Assembly (NCBI GenBank): GCA_965153355.1
Contig: OZ231126.1
Location: forward strand, 105,586,001 to 105,650,000
Direction of reading: 5' to 3'
DNA: 64,000 nt
Source: Flaccisagitta enflata
Lineage: Eukaryota > Chaetognatha > Sagittoidea > Aphragmophora
Position 1 is the first letter of the stretch; each line of letters begins with the position of its first letter. The notes under the pieces were generated by a model, which was not told where the DNA came from, did not search any database, and worked only from the letters and a program-made list of their open reading frames with translations. A program made the translations under genes and the position numbers. This document shows positions 1-10,263 of this stretch, piece after piece.

Positions 1-288
1 AAAGTCATCCAGAACAAGGGCGGCTTTACCTTCCTTTTCGCAGTGAAAGTCCAGCGATAGAAACATTTGTCTCGAATTCAGGAAACAAGCGCTGTCTTTA
101 TAATGGTAGTTCATAAGCCGACTGTTTTGAGTTAATTTGATGCCGTCTTTTGGGCGGATCTTCACATATTCGCAATACCGAATGCCAGATTGCACAACAA
201 GATCGTTTTGGGCCAGTAGTGACGCGACGGTAGGGTCCATGGCCGAGCTTGGCGGATGAAACGTAGGTTGTTTTGTGGGGTCTGCCAT
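1..288 (-). CDS. Partial ORF, possible viral capsid protein N-terminus (runs off window)
   Basis: An open minus-strand frame starts at the ATG at 288-286 and continues without a stop to base 1, so at least 96 residues are visible and the C-terminus lies outside the window. After about 35 residues it reads as beta-rich sequence, with a short run beginning GIRYCEYVKIRP and later FLSLDFHCEKEGK. The layout (a short leader, a position-defining strand, then a ligand-like strand) resembles the opening of jelly-roll capsid proteins of Polinton-type elements, but there is no diagnostic motif. The strand and the neighbouring element genes fit a structural gene of the same element. This assignment is inference. 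The open frame itself is seen directly. Confidence 0.45.
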   Translation of the reverse strand, partial: MADPTKQPTFHPPSSAMDPTVASLLAQNDLVVQSGIRYCEYVKIRPKDGIKLTQNSRLMNYHYKDSACFLNSRQMFLSLDFHCEKEGKAALVLDDF

Positions 289-971
289 GATTGTTTATGT
301 AAAACACAATGGGGGCGGTTTAAGTGGGGATTATATCGAGTAAAAGTTAAGCACCGTGGCAAAAATTGTTTGTTTGTTTGTTTTTTTCGCGTTTGATAGT
401 GTTGTCTTTGTTTCTTTCTCATAATTGGACCATTTTGGGTTTAGATGAAGGATGTTTCGGTTATTTCTACAGTTTTTTTTTTCTTTGCGGGTCTTACGGT
501 GTCTGTTGGGGATGTTTCTTTTCGTTTCTTTGGTTGTTTTTGTGTTTTGTTTTGGTTTTGGTCTTTGGTTGTTTTTTTGTTTGTTTGATTTGGTGTTTCT
601 TTTTTTTCAAAGGAATAGTAAATTGTTTGATCAAGGGTCTGCGGTCTAGTTGTTTTTCTTACGTACCACGACATCTAAATTTTGAAAATATAAGCATATT
701 TAAGCTAAATAGGGAAAACAAGATGGGAAGTAAGGAGGGGGGGGAAATGGGCTTGACAATGGAGGTAACTAGGGATATGAAAGTGATTGGTTATGTTTAA
801 TTTGAGTAGAATGACAAATACTAATATTAAAATAAAAAATTGAATTTGGAAGCGGAAGCGGAAGCGGAAGCGGAATCGGAAGCGGTTCTAAAAATAAACT
901 GCTTCCACATCTCTAGATGGGACAGGGAAAAGACAATGGGGACTCGGGCGTTGTACAGTGGGAGTGCAGTT
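289..971. other. Intergenic, no gene seen
   Basis: T-rich and A-rich low-complexity sequence with no convincing reading frame. A hexanucleotide array (GGAAGC units) lies at about 848-884. The plus-strand open stretch at 366-800 is phenylalanine/leucine-rich and comes from poly-T tracts. Confidence 0.5.
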
Positions 972-2567
972 CTAATACGGACTAATGTATGGAGTAATAT
1001 CAATTTGTAAAGACATGTAAGTCTTTTTTTGAAACGTTATCTTGTGGAAACGATCGTCAAGTAAGCATAAGTGAAATCGGGATAAAAGGGTTTTGGCGCT
1101 GTTGAGACGGTGGCCATTTTCGTCGGCGTTGGACAAAAAAATCAATTGGGAATCGATGCACGCCTCGTCGATAACGACGCTAGATAATATTTGATAATCG
1201 GCGTAGTAACTTTCTCGGAGCCATTGGTCTCTTTTAAGAGTGTTGCACAAGTTGCTGACGAGTAAAATTACTCTGGGCACTGGACGAACTGGGAATGCTA
1301 AACTTTGACTCGGATGTTGTATGTTATTGGAAATACTTGTCGCGGGTTTTGTTTCTAACGAGTGGTATGAGTAAGGGCCCAATGTTATATTGGAAGAGGA
1401 TGCGTCCGCCCCCAGAACGTGGCTGCAATTACTTGCAAACGTGACGGTGAAAGAGACTCCGTTATCAAGGAAAAATGGTTTAGGGTTGAGGGTGACTTTT
1501 AATTTCTTGGTGTTGGGGTTTAAGCCGAGTCTTATCAATTCGTATTGGCTTTTAACCACCGTGGTCAATTTTATGTGCTTTTCAAGGATGCTTAGTATTT
1601 CTTTAGTTTTAATGGCTTGCTCAATCAGGTGTTTGTTGGCCGCGATGAGATCTCTTAGGTAGGTCAATGAATTGTCTGTCAATGGGCTAAGAGGATCATC
1701 TTCGTCTTCTCGTTCTAAAACTGACATATCTTGCAGCCAACGGGCTGTTTCTGTGTTTATTCTGTTTTTAGGCCCGTCCTCTTGATCGTACGCTTGCTTC
1801 AAATTGACGTCGTGAAAATGGTCAAGATTTATGGCGTTTTCGAGGTAAAGGGCGCGAATCCGCTCTTCAGTTGGCAGGATGGTTGTCGACTCTCCGATCC
1901 ATTTCTCTTCGGTGGCTTTGGACATGAACTTTGGGTTGGTGAAGTTACTTGTCACGCGTGGTTTGATATCATCGTCTGTAACGTCGATCAAAGCGCATAA
2001 ATAGTTGTGAATAATATTTCTGCTAAAAAGACAACCATCTAAATATGCCTGTATTAATTTGACGTCGTTTAAACTAAGTTTGTGAAAGGTATTGGCATTG
2101 AAGATTTGAATGTCTAGGATGATTTTGAGGGTACTTCGAAGCAAAAAGTGAATCATAGGCAGGCTTAACTTTTCGTCCAGCATGTTCACCACGTCGGTGG
2201 CAGAGCTTGAAATAACATCCTCCAACTGCAACACGTATGGCTCGTTGTTGAAGGTCTCAACATTCTCGCTGTTGAAATACTGGTTACATTTCCCAAATAA
2301 CGGTGGGAGGGTGATGAAGACTTTTATTGCTTCTGCTTTTGAGAAGCAAAGGGGCAAAGAAGAGATGCTTATTTGTTTGACTTTGGCTTGAGCTATATCG
2401 CTTTTTCCGTAGAGAAGGTTGGCAATATCGACGGAAGGTTCTAGAACAGCTTGCCAATCTGATGCACTGGAGAGCTCGCTTTCATGGAGCCCGTCCTCGA
2501 TCTCCTTGTTTGATAAATACAGTTCATAATGGCCTACACTTGCAGATAATTGGGCGAAAGAACTCAT
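972..2567 (-). CDS. 531-residue protein, probable viral structural protein
   Basis: Uninterrupted single-exon frame starting at ATG 2567 and ending at 972. The ATG overlaps the stop of the next upstream ORF in an ATGA arrangement, as in compact viral genomes. No family is recognised with certainty. The N-terminal 120 residues are mixed, the middle (about 230-330) is helical and acidic, and the last 200 residues read as alternating beta strands. That part includes a hydrophobic strand with VILLVSN near residue 430 and a final strand pair ending in SLQIDITPY. A beta-rich C-terminus of this type is common in penton or minor-capsid proteins of Polinton-like elements, so a structural role is the best guess. 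It is one of the few intact frames in a decayed element. Confidence 0.6.
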   Translation of the reverse strand: MSSFAQLSASVGHYELYLSNKEIEDGLHESELSSASDWQAVLEPSVDIANLLYGKSDIAQAKVKQISISSLPLCFSKAEAIKVFITLPPLFGKCNQYFNSENVETFNNEPYVLQLEDVISSSATDVVNMLDEKLSLPMIHFLLRSTLKIILDIQIFNANTFHKLSLNDVKLIQAYLDGCLFSRNIIHNYLCALIDVTDDDIKPRVTSNFTNPKFMSKATEEKWIGESTTILPTEERIRALYLENAINLDHFHDVNLKQAYDQEDGPKNRINTETARWLQDMSVLEREDEDDPLSPLTDNSLTYLRDLIAANKHLIEQAIKTKEILSILEKHIKLTTVVKSQYELIRLGLNPNTKKLKVTLNPKPFFLDNGVSFTVTFASNCSHVLGADASSSNITLGPYSYHSLETKPATSISNNIQHPSQSLAFPVRPVPRVILLVSNLCNTLKRDQWLRESYYADYQILSSVVIDEACIDSQLIFLSNADENGHRLNSAKTLLSRFHLCLLDDRFHKITFQKKTYMSLQIDITPYISPY

Positions 2568-2875
2568 AGTATAAGATGTCGGTTTTCGGGCCTTTGGAAA
2601 ATTTCGTGGTATTTCAGTGAATGCGGTCCGAGAACTTTTTTGTAAAACCGAAGGGTTTCTCCGTCGATTTTTTCCAGGGCATTTGCGCGTTTTACGGTGT
2701 AATAAACCGCATCACGGTTTCTGAGTTTCAACCCTGAACGGGTCACGGGCGCGGACTCGACTGTGTAGTCCAAAACCTGTATTTTATCCCCTTCGTGGGC
2801 TGTTGGGGTTTCTAGGCTGCGGTAATATCTGCCGATTTTTTTCAGCTCGAAGGCGTAAAGCCAACGATTGGGCAA
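2564..2875 (-). CDS. Small ORF lacking an ATG, cut off by minisatellite
   Basis: About 103 residues are open from TTG at 2875 to a TGA at 2566-2564 that overlaps the next start codon. The same frame stays open a further 20 or so codons upstream, without an ATG, until it meets the 80-bp minisatellite that begins near 2,935. The gene has therefore probably lost its 5' part to the repeat, or this is a 3' exon. The sequence is basic (many K/R) and mixed alpha/beta. No family is recognised. It is likely cotranscribed with the 531-residue protein. Confidence 0.45.
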   Translation of the reverse strand: MPNRWLYAFELKKIGRYYRSLETPTAHEGDKIQVLDYTVESAPVTRSGLKLRNRDAVYYTVKRANALEKIDGETLRFYKKVLGPHSLKYHEIFQRPENRHLIL

Positions 2876-2934
2876 AGAGGCGACTTTGAAGCTGTGGGGC
2901 AGGTATTTTGTGTTGACACCCGTTATGACGGTGC

Positions 2935-3652
2935 ACAGTGGTAGTTATCAAGCAACGATCAAGCATATTTCACCCAGGCCACCTCGACCACCTAAAACCA
3001 CCCAAATCAGCTACACAGTGGTAGTTATCAAGCAACGATCAAGCATATTTCACCCAGGCCACCTCGACCACCTAAAACCACCCAAATCAGCTACACAGTG
3101 GTAGTTATCAAGCAACGATCAAGCATATTTCACCCAGGCCACCTCGACCACCTAAAACCACCCAAATCAGCTACACAGTGGTGTTATCAAGCAACGATCA
3201 AGCATATTTCACCCAGGCCACCTCGACAACCTAAAACACCCAAATCAGCTACACAGTGGTAGTTATCAAGCAACGATCAAGCATATTTCAACCAGGCCAC
3301 CTCGACCACCTAGAACCACCCAAATCAGCTACACAGTGGTAGTTATCAAGCAACGATCAAGCATATTTCACCCAGGCCACCTCGACCACCTAGAACCACC
3401 CAAATCAGCTACACAGTGGTTGTAATCAAGCAACGATCAAGCATATTTCACCCAGGCCACCTCGACCACCTAAAACCACCCAAATCAGCTACACAGTGGT
3501 AGTTATCAAGCAACGATCAAGCATATTTCACCCAGGCCACCTCGACCACCTAAAACCACCCAAATCAGCTACACAGTGGTAGTTATCAAGCAACGATCAA
3601 GCATATTTCACCCAGGCCACCTCGACCACCTAAAACCACCCAAATCAGCTCA
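2935..3652. repeat. Minisatellite, 80-bp unit, about nine copies
   Basis: Head-to-tail copies of an 80-bp unit that begins with ACACAGTGGTAGTTATCAAG and ends with CACCCAAATCAGCT. Copies differ by only a few substitutions or one-base gaps (for example around 3,181 and 3,421). It sits directly at the 5' side of the minus-strand ORF at 2,564-2,875. The identical direct units without unique spacers exclude a CRISPR-type array. Confidence 0.95.
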
Positions 3653-4062
3653 TTTGTGCTTCTGTCGAGGCGGTTGGATGATGTCCTGCAACCCACCCAC
3701 CGCCTCATTTTGAAAAACATATTCATTTCTCCCTTTGAATACTTCAAAATATACTCTTATACTAATTAAAAATAATTCTTTCAACCAAAAGTCAGAATTG
3801 CCTCCATGTTAAAAAAAATCTTGGTTTTATTGACAATTTTTCGTGCAAGATATTTCGATCTGGATTCTTTATCTTGTCATACCAAATGTCAATGTTTTCA
3901 AATCCCACATTTTATGCAATATGTAAACTGTATTGAAAATCCCGTTCTTACAAGAATCAAATGTGCTGATACAGGACCAATACCAGTTGAGCAAAATGCA
4001 ATAAAGGGGCGAATAGACCACTGGCCTAACACCTCAATGGGCTTATGGGCAGACATGCTGCA
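3653..4062. other. Intergenic with one short doubtful ORF
   Basis: A/T-rich. A plus-strand frame opens at ATG 3806 with a hydrophobic start (LKKILVLLTIF) and five cysteines, but it runs into the M1 element and stops at 4069. It could be a relic exon of a secreted protein. There is not enough evidence to call a gene. Confidence 0.3.
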
Positions 4063-4207
4063 TTTTTAGTCGCGGACACGCGACTCTACACTGTGCCGTT
4101 TCGGTCCGTCCATCCGTCCGTCGGTCCCTCCGTAACATTTTTGAATTCGCATTACTGCACCTGCCCAACCGTCCGCGACTGGATTGCCGTGTATCCGGCC
4201 TTGTTTT
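4063..4207 (-). mobile_element. M1 family short element
   Basis: Reverse-orientation copy that begins TTTTTAGTCGCGGACACGCG, passes through GTCCGTC-type repeats, and ends with GTGTATCCGGCCTTG. The same two ends occur at many other places in the window. No coding capacity, so a non-autonomous element. Confidence 0.7.
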
Positions 4208-4469
4208 ATGAGAAGTATATTCCTATTTGTTCATTCATGATGCTCCAGTTAATAAGTGTGAACACGCAAATTATGGATCCCGCCTACCTCTAAGGTTTCA
4301 CATTCATCAGAGACAACAATCGCCATAACTCTCGATAATTCCGTTAGCAGCCTGAACCCAGACCCCGAGTGAGTTTCCCTATCCTTCTCCCTTTTCCTTT
4401 TCTAGATTTCTATCTTTCATTCTTTATATCTTTCATTCTTTCGATCTTCTTTTCTTTCTTTCTTCTTTT

Positions 4470-5480
4470 TGGGCTTTTTACCTATGCTTTCACACATAGG
4501 GGAAATTTTTCCTTCTTCTCCTCCTCCTTCTTCTCCGTCCACCCCCCTCGAAGCTCATATCCTGGCCTTGGGGCCATAATCCTAGTCTAGAGGCCCAGAT
4601 CCTACTCTAGAGGCCCAAATTCTAGCCTCAAGTCCCAAATCCTTGCCTCAAGACTCAAATCCCAACCTTGCGGCTCAAAACCCAACCTTGAGGCCCATAT
4701 CCCAGCCTCGAGGCCCATATCCCAGCCTGGAGGCCCATATCCCAGCCTCCAGGCCATCTCAGCCTGGAGCCCCATATCCCAGCCCTGAGGGCCAATAGGC
4801 CCCATATCCCAGCCTTGAGGCCCATAGCTCCCAGCCTCGAGGCCTTATCCCAGCCTCGGGCCCATATCCCAGCCTCCGAGGCCCATCCCAGCCTGAGGCC
4901 CATATCCCAGCCTCGAGGCCATATCCCAGCCTTGAGGCCCATATCCCAGCCTCGAGGCTCACATCCCAGCCTTGAGGCTCAAATCCCAGCCTAAACCCTC
5001 AAATCCAAGCCTCAAGCCTCAAATCCTAGCCTTGAGGCTCAAATCACAGCCTCATGGCTCAAATCACAGCCTAAAGCATCAAATCATAGCCACGAGGCTC
5101 AAATAAGAGCCTCATGGCTCAAATCACAGCCTAGATACTCAAATCCCAGCCTCGAGGCTTGTATCCCAGCCTCAAGCCTCATATCCCGGGCTCAAGCCTC
5201 AAATACCAGCCTTGAGGCTCAAATCACAGCCTCAAGGCTCAAATCACAGACTCGAGGCTCAAATCACAGATTCGAGGCTCAAATCACAGCCTCATGGCTC
5301 AAATCACAGCTGTGAGGCTCAAATTCAATCCTAGAGCATCAAAACTTACTAAGCATAGGTCATCGGCCCCTTCGGGGCCGCTGCCCCTCTCACCATCACA
5401 CATCACATATACTCACATAGGGGCAACGGGTACCGCTGACCATCTAACGCTTTTGCGACTATTTACTTCAAGACTCAAAT
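4470..5480. mobile_element. M2 family element with large internal 20-bp array
   Basis: The left side carries the ACCTATGCTTTCACACATAGG segment. The right side carries GGTCATCGGCCCCTTCGGGG followed by GCTGACCATCTAACGC. Between them, from about 4,555 to 5,330, lie roughly forty degenerate copies of a 20-bp unit of the type CCCAGCCTCGAGGCCCATAT. The flanks match the other M2 copies at 47,985-49,130 and 49,305-49,897, where the array has a related but different unit. Confidence 0.7.
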
Positions 5481-6230
5481 CCCAACCGTTTCTTTTTTAT
5501 TCTTTCTTTTCTTGTTTCTTTCGATCATTTATTCTTCATTTTCGTTCGCTTGTTCTTTTTTTTTTTGGATGCATCGTTTAGCTCCTCTGTCGGTCCGTCA
5601 TTATTATGTACTCCGACAGAGGCTAGGTGAATAAAAAATGAATCTTGAAGGTAAAATCCATACATTTTGAGCTCAACCACTGGAGGCTCAAATCATATCC
5701 CTACTTGCTCATGTCAGTCTGTACTCCCAATAGTGAGTCTGATGTGAATATCTCAATTCTGATTCAAGTGAGTCATAGAATATGAGATTTACCGATTTTA
5801 AGAGAATCATCTCTCACGAGACTAGTAGCTAATCAAATTTTCAAAAGTAAAATACGCAAGTTAATCTACATCGCCACCGATCGCCACCAGGACAATTAAA
5901 CTTTGGCCTCTGAGCAACAGAAAAATGATGTTGTTTTAAATGAGTCGTTGCGTCGAACCGCGTCGAAATCACTAAAAGACAAAAACGAAAAAGTCAATCC
6001 TGCCACGCCGTATGCCCATGGTCGACCTCTACGACACACATGGTGATGACTCGATAGTATTTGAAGCGTTTTGACTCATGAGCATGATAGGCGGGGGCCT
6101 CCTTGGGGCAGTAATGTGTGATGTCAATTTTGGCTTTTTGGTGGTATACCGCCTTCCCTATGCGTCTGCCATGTGTGAGATCATGTCCAGGGCAAAGTTA
6201 CACATACACCCGCTCAGCAAAAAAGAAATC
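5481..6230. other. Intergenic, no gene seen
   Basis: T-rich tract followed by unique A/T-rich sequence. No reading frame of coding character and no recognised repeat. Confidence 0.4.
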
Positions 6231-6581
6231 TTAAAAATATTTTTGCTTGATCAACTGCCACCGTGCGGTGGGCTCGGAATCGAATTGCGGATCGAAAACG
6301 CTGCTGGGCTTGTAAAACGCCGATTTCTTTTTCTTCACCAATACCCGTTCGCCGACTTGAAATTTTCGACTTGGATGAAGGCTAAAGATGCTTTTTTTCA
6401 AGCGGCGTTGTTTCAAGTTTAATTTCTTTATATTCAGTCTTGCGACCAAGCTTGAGAGGTGGCTGTCGAATTGGACATTTTGAGGACGGTAATTGAAAAT
6501 TCCAGCATTTTTTCTCGAGTTGTACACTGACTGTGTCAGTTTTATAGCGTTGGTGTAAGAGATTGTTTTAAAAACAAACAA
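6231..6581 (-). pseudogene. Integrase C-terminal fragment (Polinton/retroviral type)
   Basis: The open frame has a helix ending YNSRKNAGI, matching the YN-x-x-x-H-x-x-I type end of a DDE integrase catalytic domain. It is followed by a basic linker and FQVGERVLVKKKK, the usual VGD-x-V entry to the chromodomain/SH3-like DNA-binding end of retroviral and Polinton integrases. The frame ends at 6231 without the usual last strands. The N-terminal half lies in the same orientation at 8,303-7,935. The catalytic core between them is not found and the gap is full of short transposons. Integrase would insert the element into host DNA, and this copy cannot be functional. Confidence 0.7.
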
Positions 6582-6727
6582 AATTTTAAAAAAAATTTTC
6601 TTGCAACTTTGGACACATCTTTCGGCCAGGGCAATCTAAAATGGAAAAAAAATAGAAATAATTTTGGGTTAGGGTATAGTTACAATGTGTGGCGGGTGGT
6701 GTAGAAGGGTAAAAGGTTGGAAGAAAA

Positions 6728-6872
6728 CAAGGCCGTATACATGACAATTTAGTCGCGGGCGGTTAGGCAGTGGCAGTTGCGCAATAAGGTGGGTGGGCAG
6801 GATAACCTACGGTCGGCGGACGAACCGACAAAGCGAGCTGTAGAGCCGCATGTACACGATTAAAAATGTTAC
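6728..6872 (+). mobile_element. M1 family short element (diverged)
   Basis: Begins AAGGCCGTATAC, contains GGTGGGTGGGCAGG and GGACGAACCGACAAAGC, and ends near TGTACACGATTAAAAA. This matches the M1 order of motifs with more substitutions than other copies. Lies in the gap between the two integrase fragments. Confidence 0.6.
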
Positions 6873-6944
6873 ATCATGGACTGATAGGTCAACGGGCCCA
6901 ATATGGTAAGGATGTGTAAACGCGTGTTCTTGAATGGAAAATAA

Positions 6945-7310
6945 ACAAAGCCAACACCTATAAGTCGCGTGCGAGACTTACAGACAAAGGGTGACTTAGA
7001 ATGACTTAGAATGACTTTCAATGACTTAGAATGACCTAAAATGACCAAAATTGACTTAAAATGACTAAAAAAACAAAAAACCAAAAATAACTTAAAATAA
7101 CTTAAAATGACTTAAAATGACTTAAAATGACTTAGGCTGACTCAAAATGACTTAGAATAACTACAAATGACTTAAAATGACTTAAAATGACCTAAGAGTT
7201 GACGTTATAGTACAAAAAAGTAAAGTGTGACGGACGGACCGACGGACGGACCGACGGACGGACGGACGGACCGACAAAGCGGGTTGTAGAGTCGCGTGCA
7301 CGCGACTAAA
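6945..7310 (+). mobile_element. M1b element with GACTTAAAAT array
   Basis: Begins near AACACCTATAAGTCGCGTGC, carries about twenty copies of a 10-bp unit (GACTTAAAAT/GACTTAGAAT), then GTTGACGTTATAGTAC, GGACCGAC repeats, and the terminal palindrome GTCGCGTGCACGCGAC. The copy at 22,608-22,970 is nearly identical along its whole length, including array irregularities. The two are therefore recent copies of one element. Confidence 0.85.
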
Positions 7311-7744
7311 AAACATGCAATCATTTGTCATTTTCATTGTTTGCCGCTTGCCTTTGGAAAAATGCTGGTGGATGTATGGTATGGCCGGATACCATGTGAA
7401 GCAAGGCCCTCCAAAAACTTGGCCTTGAATTCTGACCTAATTTTTTTTTTGGGGGGGGGGGGGACAAAAAAAGAAAAAAGAAAATTGGTTAATCAGATTT
7501 AGAGCGCGTGTGCGCGTGTGTCCATACGTGCGTCTTGTGTCCATTCATTTTATACGTAGATAGAGGGGGGGGGGGAGAGAGACTGACCCCCGGTCCGACG
7601 CGTAGTATTTGCATTTGTCCAATTTTGAACAACCAAAAAACTTCAAAGCCTCTTCAAAATGTTGAAATGTCTCCTGGGATGACGTGGACTTTTGGGTTGA
7701 CAGGTAAACCATACGACTGAAAAATAATTTGATGGGATATTTAG

Positions 7745-7832
7745 CGTTATGAATGATTGAACGAATGAATGAATAAATGAACGAATGAATGAATAAATGA
7801 ACGAATGAATGAATGAATGAATGAATGAACGA
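7745..7832. repeat. GAAT tetranucleotide microsatellite
   Basis: Imperfect GAAT/GAAC/AAAT run, between an M1b copy and the integrase fragment. A short CCGA run at 7,889-7,912 follows and marks a further M1 fragment. Confidence 0.85.
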
Positions 7833-7934
7833 GCCCAAGTAGACTAATAACGCGGGATGTGTGAGGGTCATCTAATAAATGCGTTACCCTTGACCGACCG
7901 ACCGACCGACAGACCGGCCTATGGACAAAGTTGG

Positions 7935-8303
7935 TTATAAAACATGCCTGAAAATATCCATAAATAGCGAGATCACTATGGTCTTTTTTCCGAGATGTTT
8001 TAAAGACTTTACAAACATTAAATCGCCAGCGATTATTGACCGAGGGCTGAAGCTAATATACGATTTGTAATTCAGATAGCGGGGTCCCCGATTGCCCAAC
8101 GTCCTCTGTTGAAAGTCACGTGACGCTAGTTCCAAATTGGATTGGAATTTTGCAATTTCCTCGCGCGAAACCGGATATAAGTTTGCGTCCTTTTTGGCGG
8201 CTTGGAATATTTTTTCCGAGTTGGTTTCCAAGAACAGATCGGAAGTTGGATTTATGAACTGTGAGTATATGTCCTTGGAAACTTTTAATTCGTCGTCGTT
8301 CAT
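7935..8303 (-). pseudogene. Integrase N-terminal fragment, truncated inside the catalytic core
   Basis: 122 residues from ATG 8303. The first 100 correspond to the N-terminal region of Polinton-type integrases: an FxxxNSEKIFQAAKK segment, an EEIAKFQ helix, and a tryptophan-poor beta section. These are followed by GDLMFVKSLKHLGKK and VISLFMDIFRH, which occupy the place of the first catalytic aspartate strand and the VxD-x-FS strand. The frame ends at 7935, exactly where an M1-type fragment starts on the plus strand side. The second aspartate and the glutamate of the DDE triad are not found in 6,582-7,934. Homology is by pattern, not by search. Confidence 0.65.
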
Positions 8304-8455
8304 CGTTAAAAATAAGTGTATCTGGCGACATTAATCAGCAGAGAATGTTGATTGTAAACAAGGCCTGATACATAGCAAATAGGAGATAACAAATTTTTGG
8401 GGGTCTGAGACAATTCCGGAGGGAGGGAGGGGGAGGTAAGGATTTGCAATTGGTT

Positions 8456-8863
8456 TTAAGTATTACCGCGTAAAGCCGCGCACGGCACACTTGTCCTTTT
8501 GAGCTTGGACAATCGGATAAAGTTTTTTATTAATATTTTATCTGAATTAGTGTACCGGATATGGGCTTTCTCTTGTTCGAGTCTCTTAGTGAGGTACAAA
8601 TAAAGTGTTGTACGCGGCAAAACTAATGAGACTGATAACTTTTCTAGTGACATGGAAATTTGTTTGTGAGGGCTCTGAAAGAGCACACGTTGTTGACGCG
8701 TTAAGACAAATCTGCGGTCTAAACTTTCAAAAAAGCCATTTTTGAGTGGACAAGACAGATACGTGGATAATGTTTTATGCAATTGCGTCAATTTTCGCGT
8801 CGGGAAAGCTATACCAGCCCGCTTACAATGTAGTCTTATGTTTCTGAGGGAAGGTTTCAGCAA
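8456..8863 (-). CDS. Unrecognised basic ORF with possible helix-turn-helix
   Basis: 135 codons from a non-ATG start at 8863 to 8456. The only internal ATG leaves 65 residues. Near the C-terminus, LSVSLVLPRTTLYLYLTKRL has the spacing of a helix-turn-helix as in transposase or resolvase N-termini. The protein is basic. It lies just upstream of the integrase fragment on the same strand and just downstream of the GAA/TTC microsatellite. It may be a remnant exon of an element gene, or chance. Confidence 0.3.
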   Translation of the reverse strand: MLKPSLRNIRLHCKRAGIAFPTRKLTQLHKTLSTYLSCPLKNGFFESLDRRFVLTRQQRVLFQSPHKQISMSLEKLSVSLVLPRTTLYLYLTKRLEQEKAHIRYTNSDKILIKNFIRLSKLKRTSVPCAALRGNT

Positions 8864-8934
8864 TTGGCCGATATTTGCTCTTTTATTGTTTTGAGGCCGT
8901 GGTTCGTTTTTGTCCTTTGTCCCTTTTTGCTTTT

Positions 8935-9200
8935 TCTTCTTCTTCTTCTTCTTCTTCTTCTTCTTCTCTTCTTCTTCTTCTTCTTCTCCTTCTTCTCCTT
9001 CTTCTCGATCTTCTTCTTCTTCTCGATCTTCTTCTTCTTGTTCTTCATCTTCTTCGTTTTCTTCTTCTTCTTCTTCGTTTTCTTCTTCTTCTTCTTCTTC
9101 TTCTTCTTCGTCATCTTCATTTTCTTCTTCGTTGTCTTCATTTTCTTCTTCGTCATCTTCTTCTTCTTCTTCTTCTTCTTCTTCTTTTTCTTTTTCTTCA
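8935..9200. repeat. TTC/GAA microsatellite
   Basis: Nearly pure TTC with scattered TCT, TCG and TCA variants. On the minus strand one frame gives an acidic (E/D) run and another a poly-lysine run. Long ORFs here are therefore repeat artefacts, although an acidic C-terminal tail of the neighbouring minus-strand gene is possible. Confidence 0.95.
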
Positions 9201-9230
9201 TCGTCGTTATCTTCCTTTATTTTCGCTTTT

Positions 9231-9801
9231 TCCTTTTTCGCTTTTGTTTGTTTTGTCTTTTGTTTCTGCGCCAGCTTTCTTTGGATGTTGATTTACTGTT
9301 GTCTCCTTTATTCTTTTTTTCTTTGTTGTTATTGTTATTTTTGCTGTTTTTAGCAGGTGGTTGCGATGTTGTAGCTTGCGTTGTAACAGTACCACTACTG
9401 CTGTTTTGGTTGTTGTTTTAGTTGTTGTTTTGGTTGCTGTTTTGGTTGTTGTTTTGGTTGTTGTTTTGGTTGTTGTTGTTGTTGTTTTCCGTGTTGTCTT
9501 GCTGATTCCCGCTGCCAACCAAAAAGTTCCTATTGGCCGGCAACGAAATTTTTCTCAAAAGTTCAATCTCGCGCTCGTTTTGCGCTTGAAGCAAAACTTG
9601 TCTGATTGCGTCACTACGGTCCTGCAGAGTCATGCCAGAGTTGTTTTGTATTAGGGCTTGAATTTTGGAAGTGTATTTGTCCGTCATGTTTGCGGGGTTT
9701 GTTAAGCCTTCTCCCGCCGGATGATTTTCCTTAGAATGTTGCGCTACGGCGGTATCTTGGTGGTTGGCCGAATTCTCAGTTTGTGTCCCGCGTACGCTCA
9801 A
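9231..9801 (-). pseudogene. N/Q-rich protein with one in-frame stop
   Basis: ATG at 9801. The first 100 residues include an amphipathic helical section (MTDKYTSKIQALIQ and later VLLQAQNEREIELLRKI), followed by asparagine/glutamine repeats from CAA/AAC trinucleotides. A TAA at 9420-9418 interrupts an otherwise continuing frame that goes on through a QPP and lysine-rich tail to about 9,231. Within the CAA array this TAA is most simply a C-to-T change. No family is recognised. The helical part could be a coiled coil. Its orientation fits the other element genes. Confidence 0.45.
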
Positions 9802-10263
9802 GTGTATCAGATGTAGAAAATCACTTTAGTGCAGATATTTGTAAAAATGAATACTTAGGTTGTAATTTTTTTTTGCTAAAGCGATTAATATTATAGACTA
9901 TTATTACAAATTTCTGCACTAAATTGATTTTCTTTTTTGTCTTTCGTGTAGGAGAAAGTGCCTAAAGAAAAACTTTTTGCCAGGTTTTTCTAAATCGTTC
10001 AAGTCTTTTTGCAATTTTTGAATTTTGTTTCTAGAATTCATACTGGCAAAAAAAACTATTTCATTTTAGTTTTTTTTCTCCTTTTCTTTATCTAACAATG
10101 CTGTGCGAACTAAATTGGTTTTTCTTTCTTTGTTTTCTTACAACTATGTAAAAAACTTGGCTAATGATCATTGGAATAAAGAAAAAAATAGCATCAAACA
10201 CAATTGTACTCAATAAAAGCATGCAAGAAAAAAAAACATGACAGATGTGGTCCCAATGTGCGT
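9802..10263. other. Intergenic, A/T-rich, with a 29-bp inverted repeat
   Basis: No gene seen. Contains the foldback element listed at 9,815-9,931. The rest is homopolymer-rich A/T sequence. Confidence 0.5.
9815..9931. mobile_element. Small foldback element (117 bp)
   Basis: Left arm starts GAAAATCACTTTAGTGCAGA and the right arm ends TCTGCACTAAATTGATTTTC. The arms are about 29 bp with two or three mismatches, around a 60-bp A/T-rich loop. Typical of a tiny non-autonomous DNA element or a hairpin-forming regulatory site. Confidence 0.6.

Noticed and set aside
2935-3652. CRISPR-like repeat array
   Set aside because: Units are contiguous 80-bp tandem copies with no unique spacers, in a eukaryotic context.
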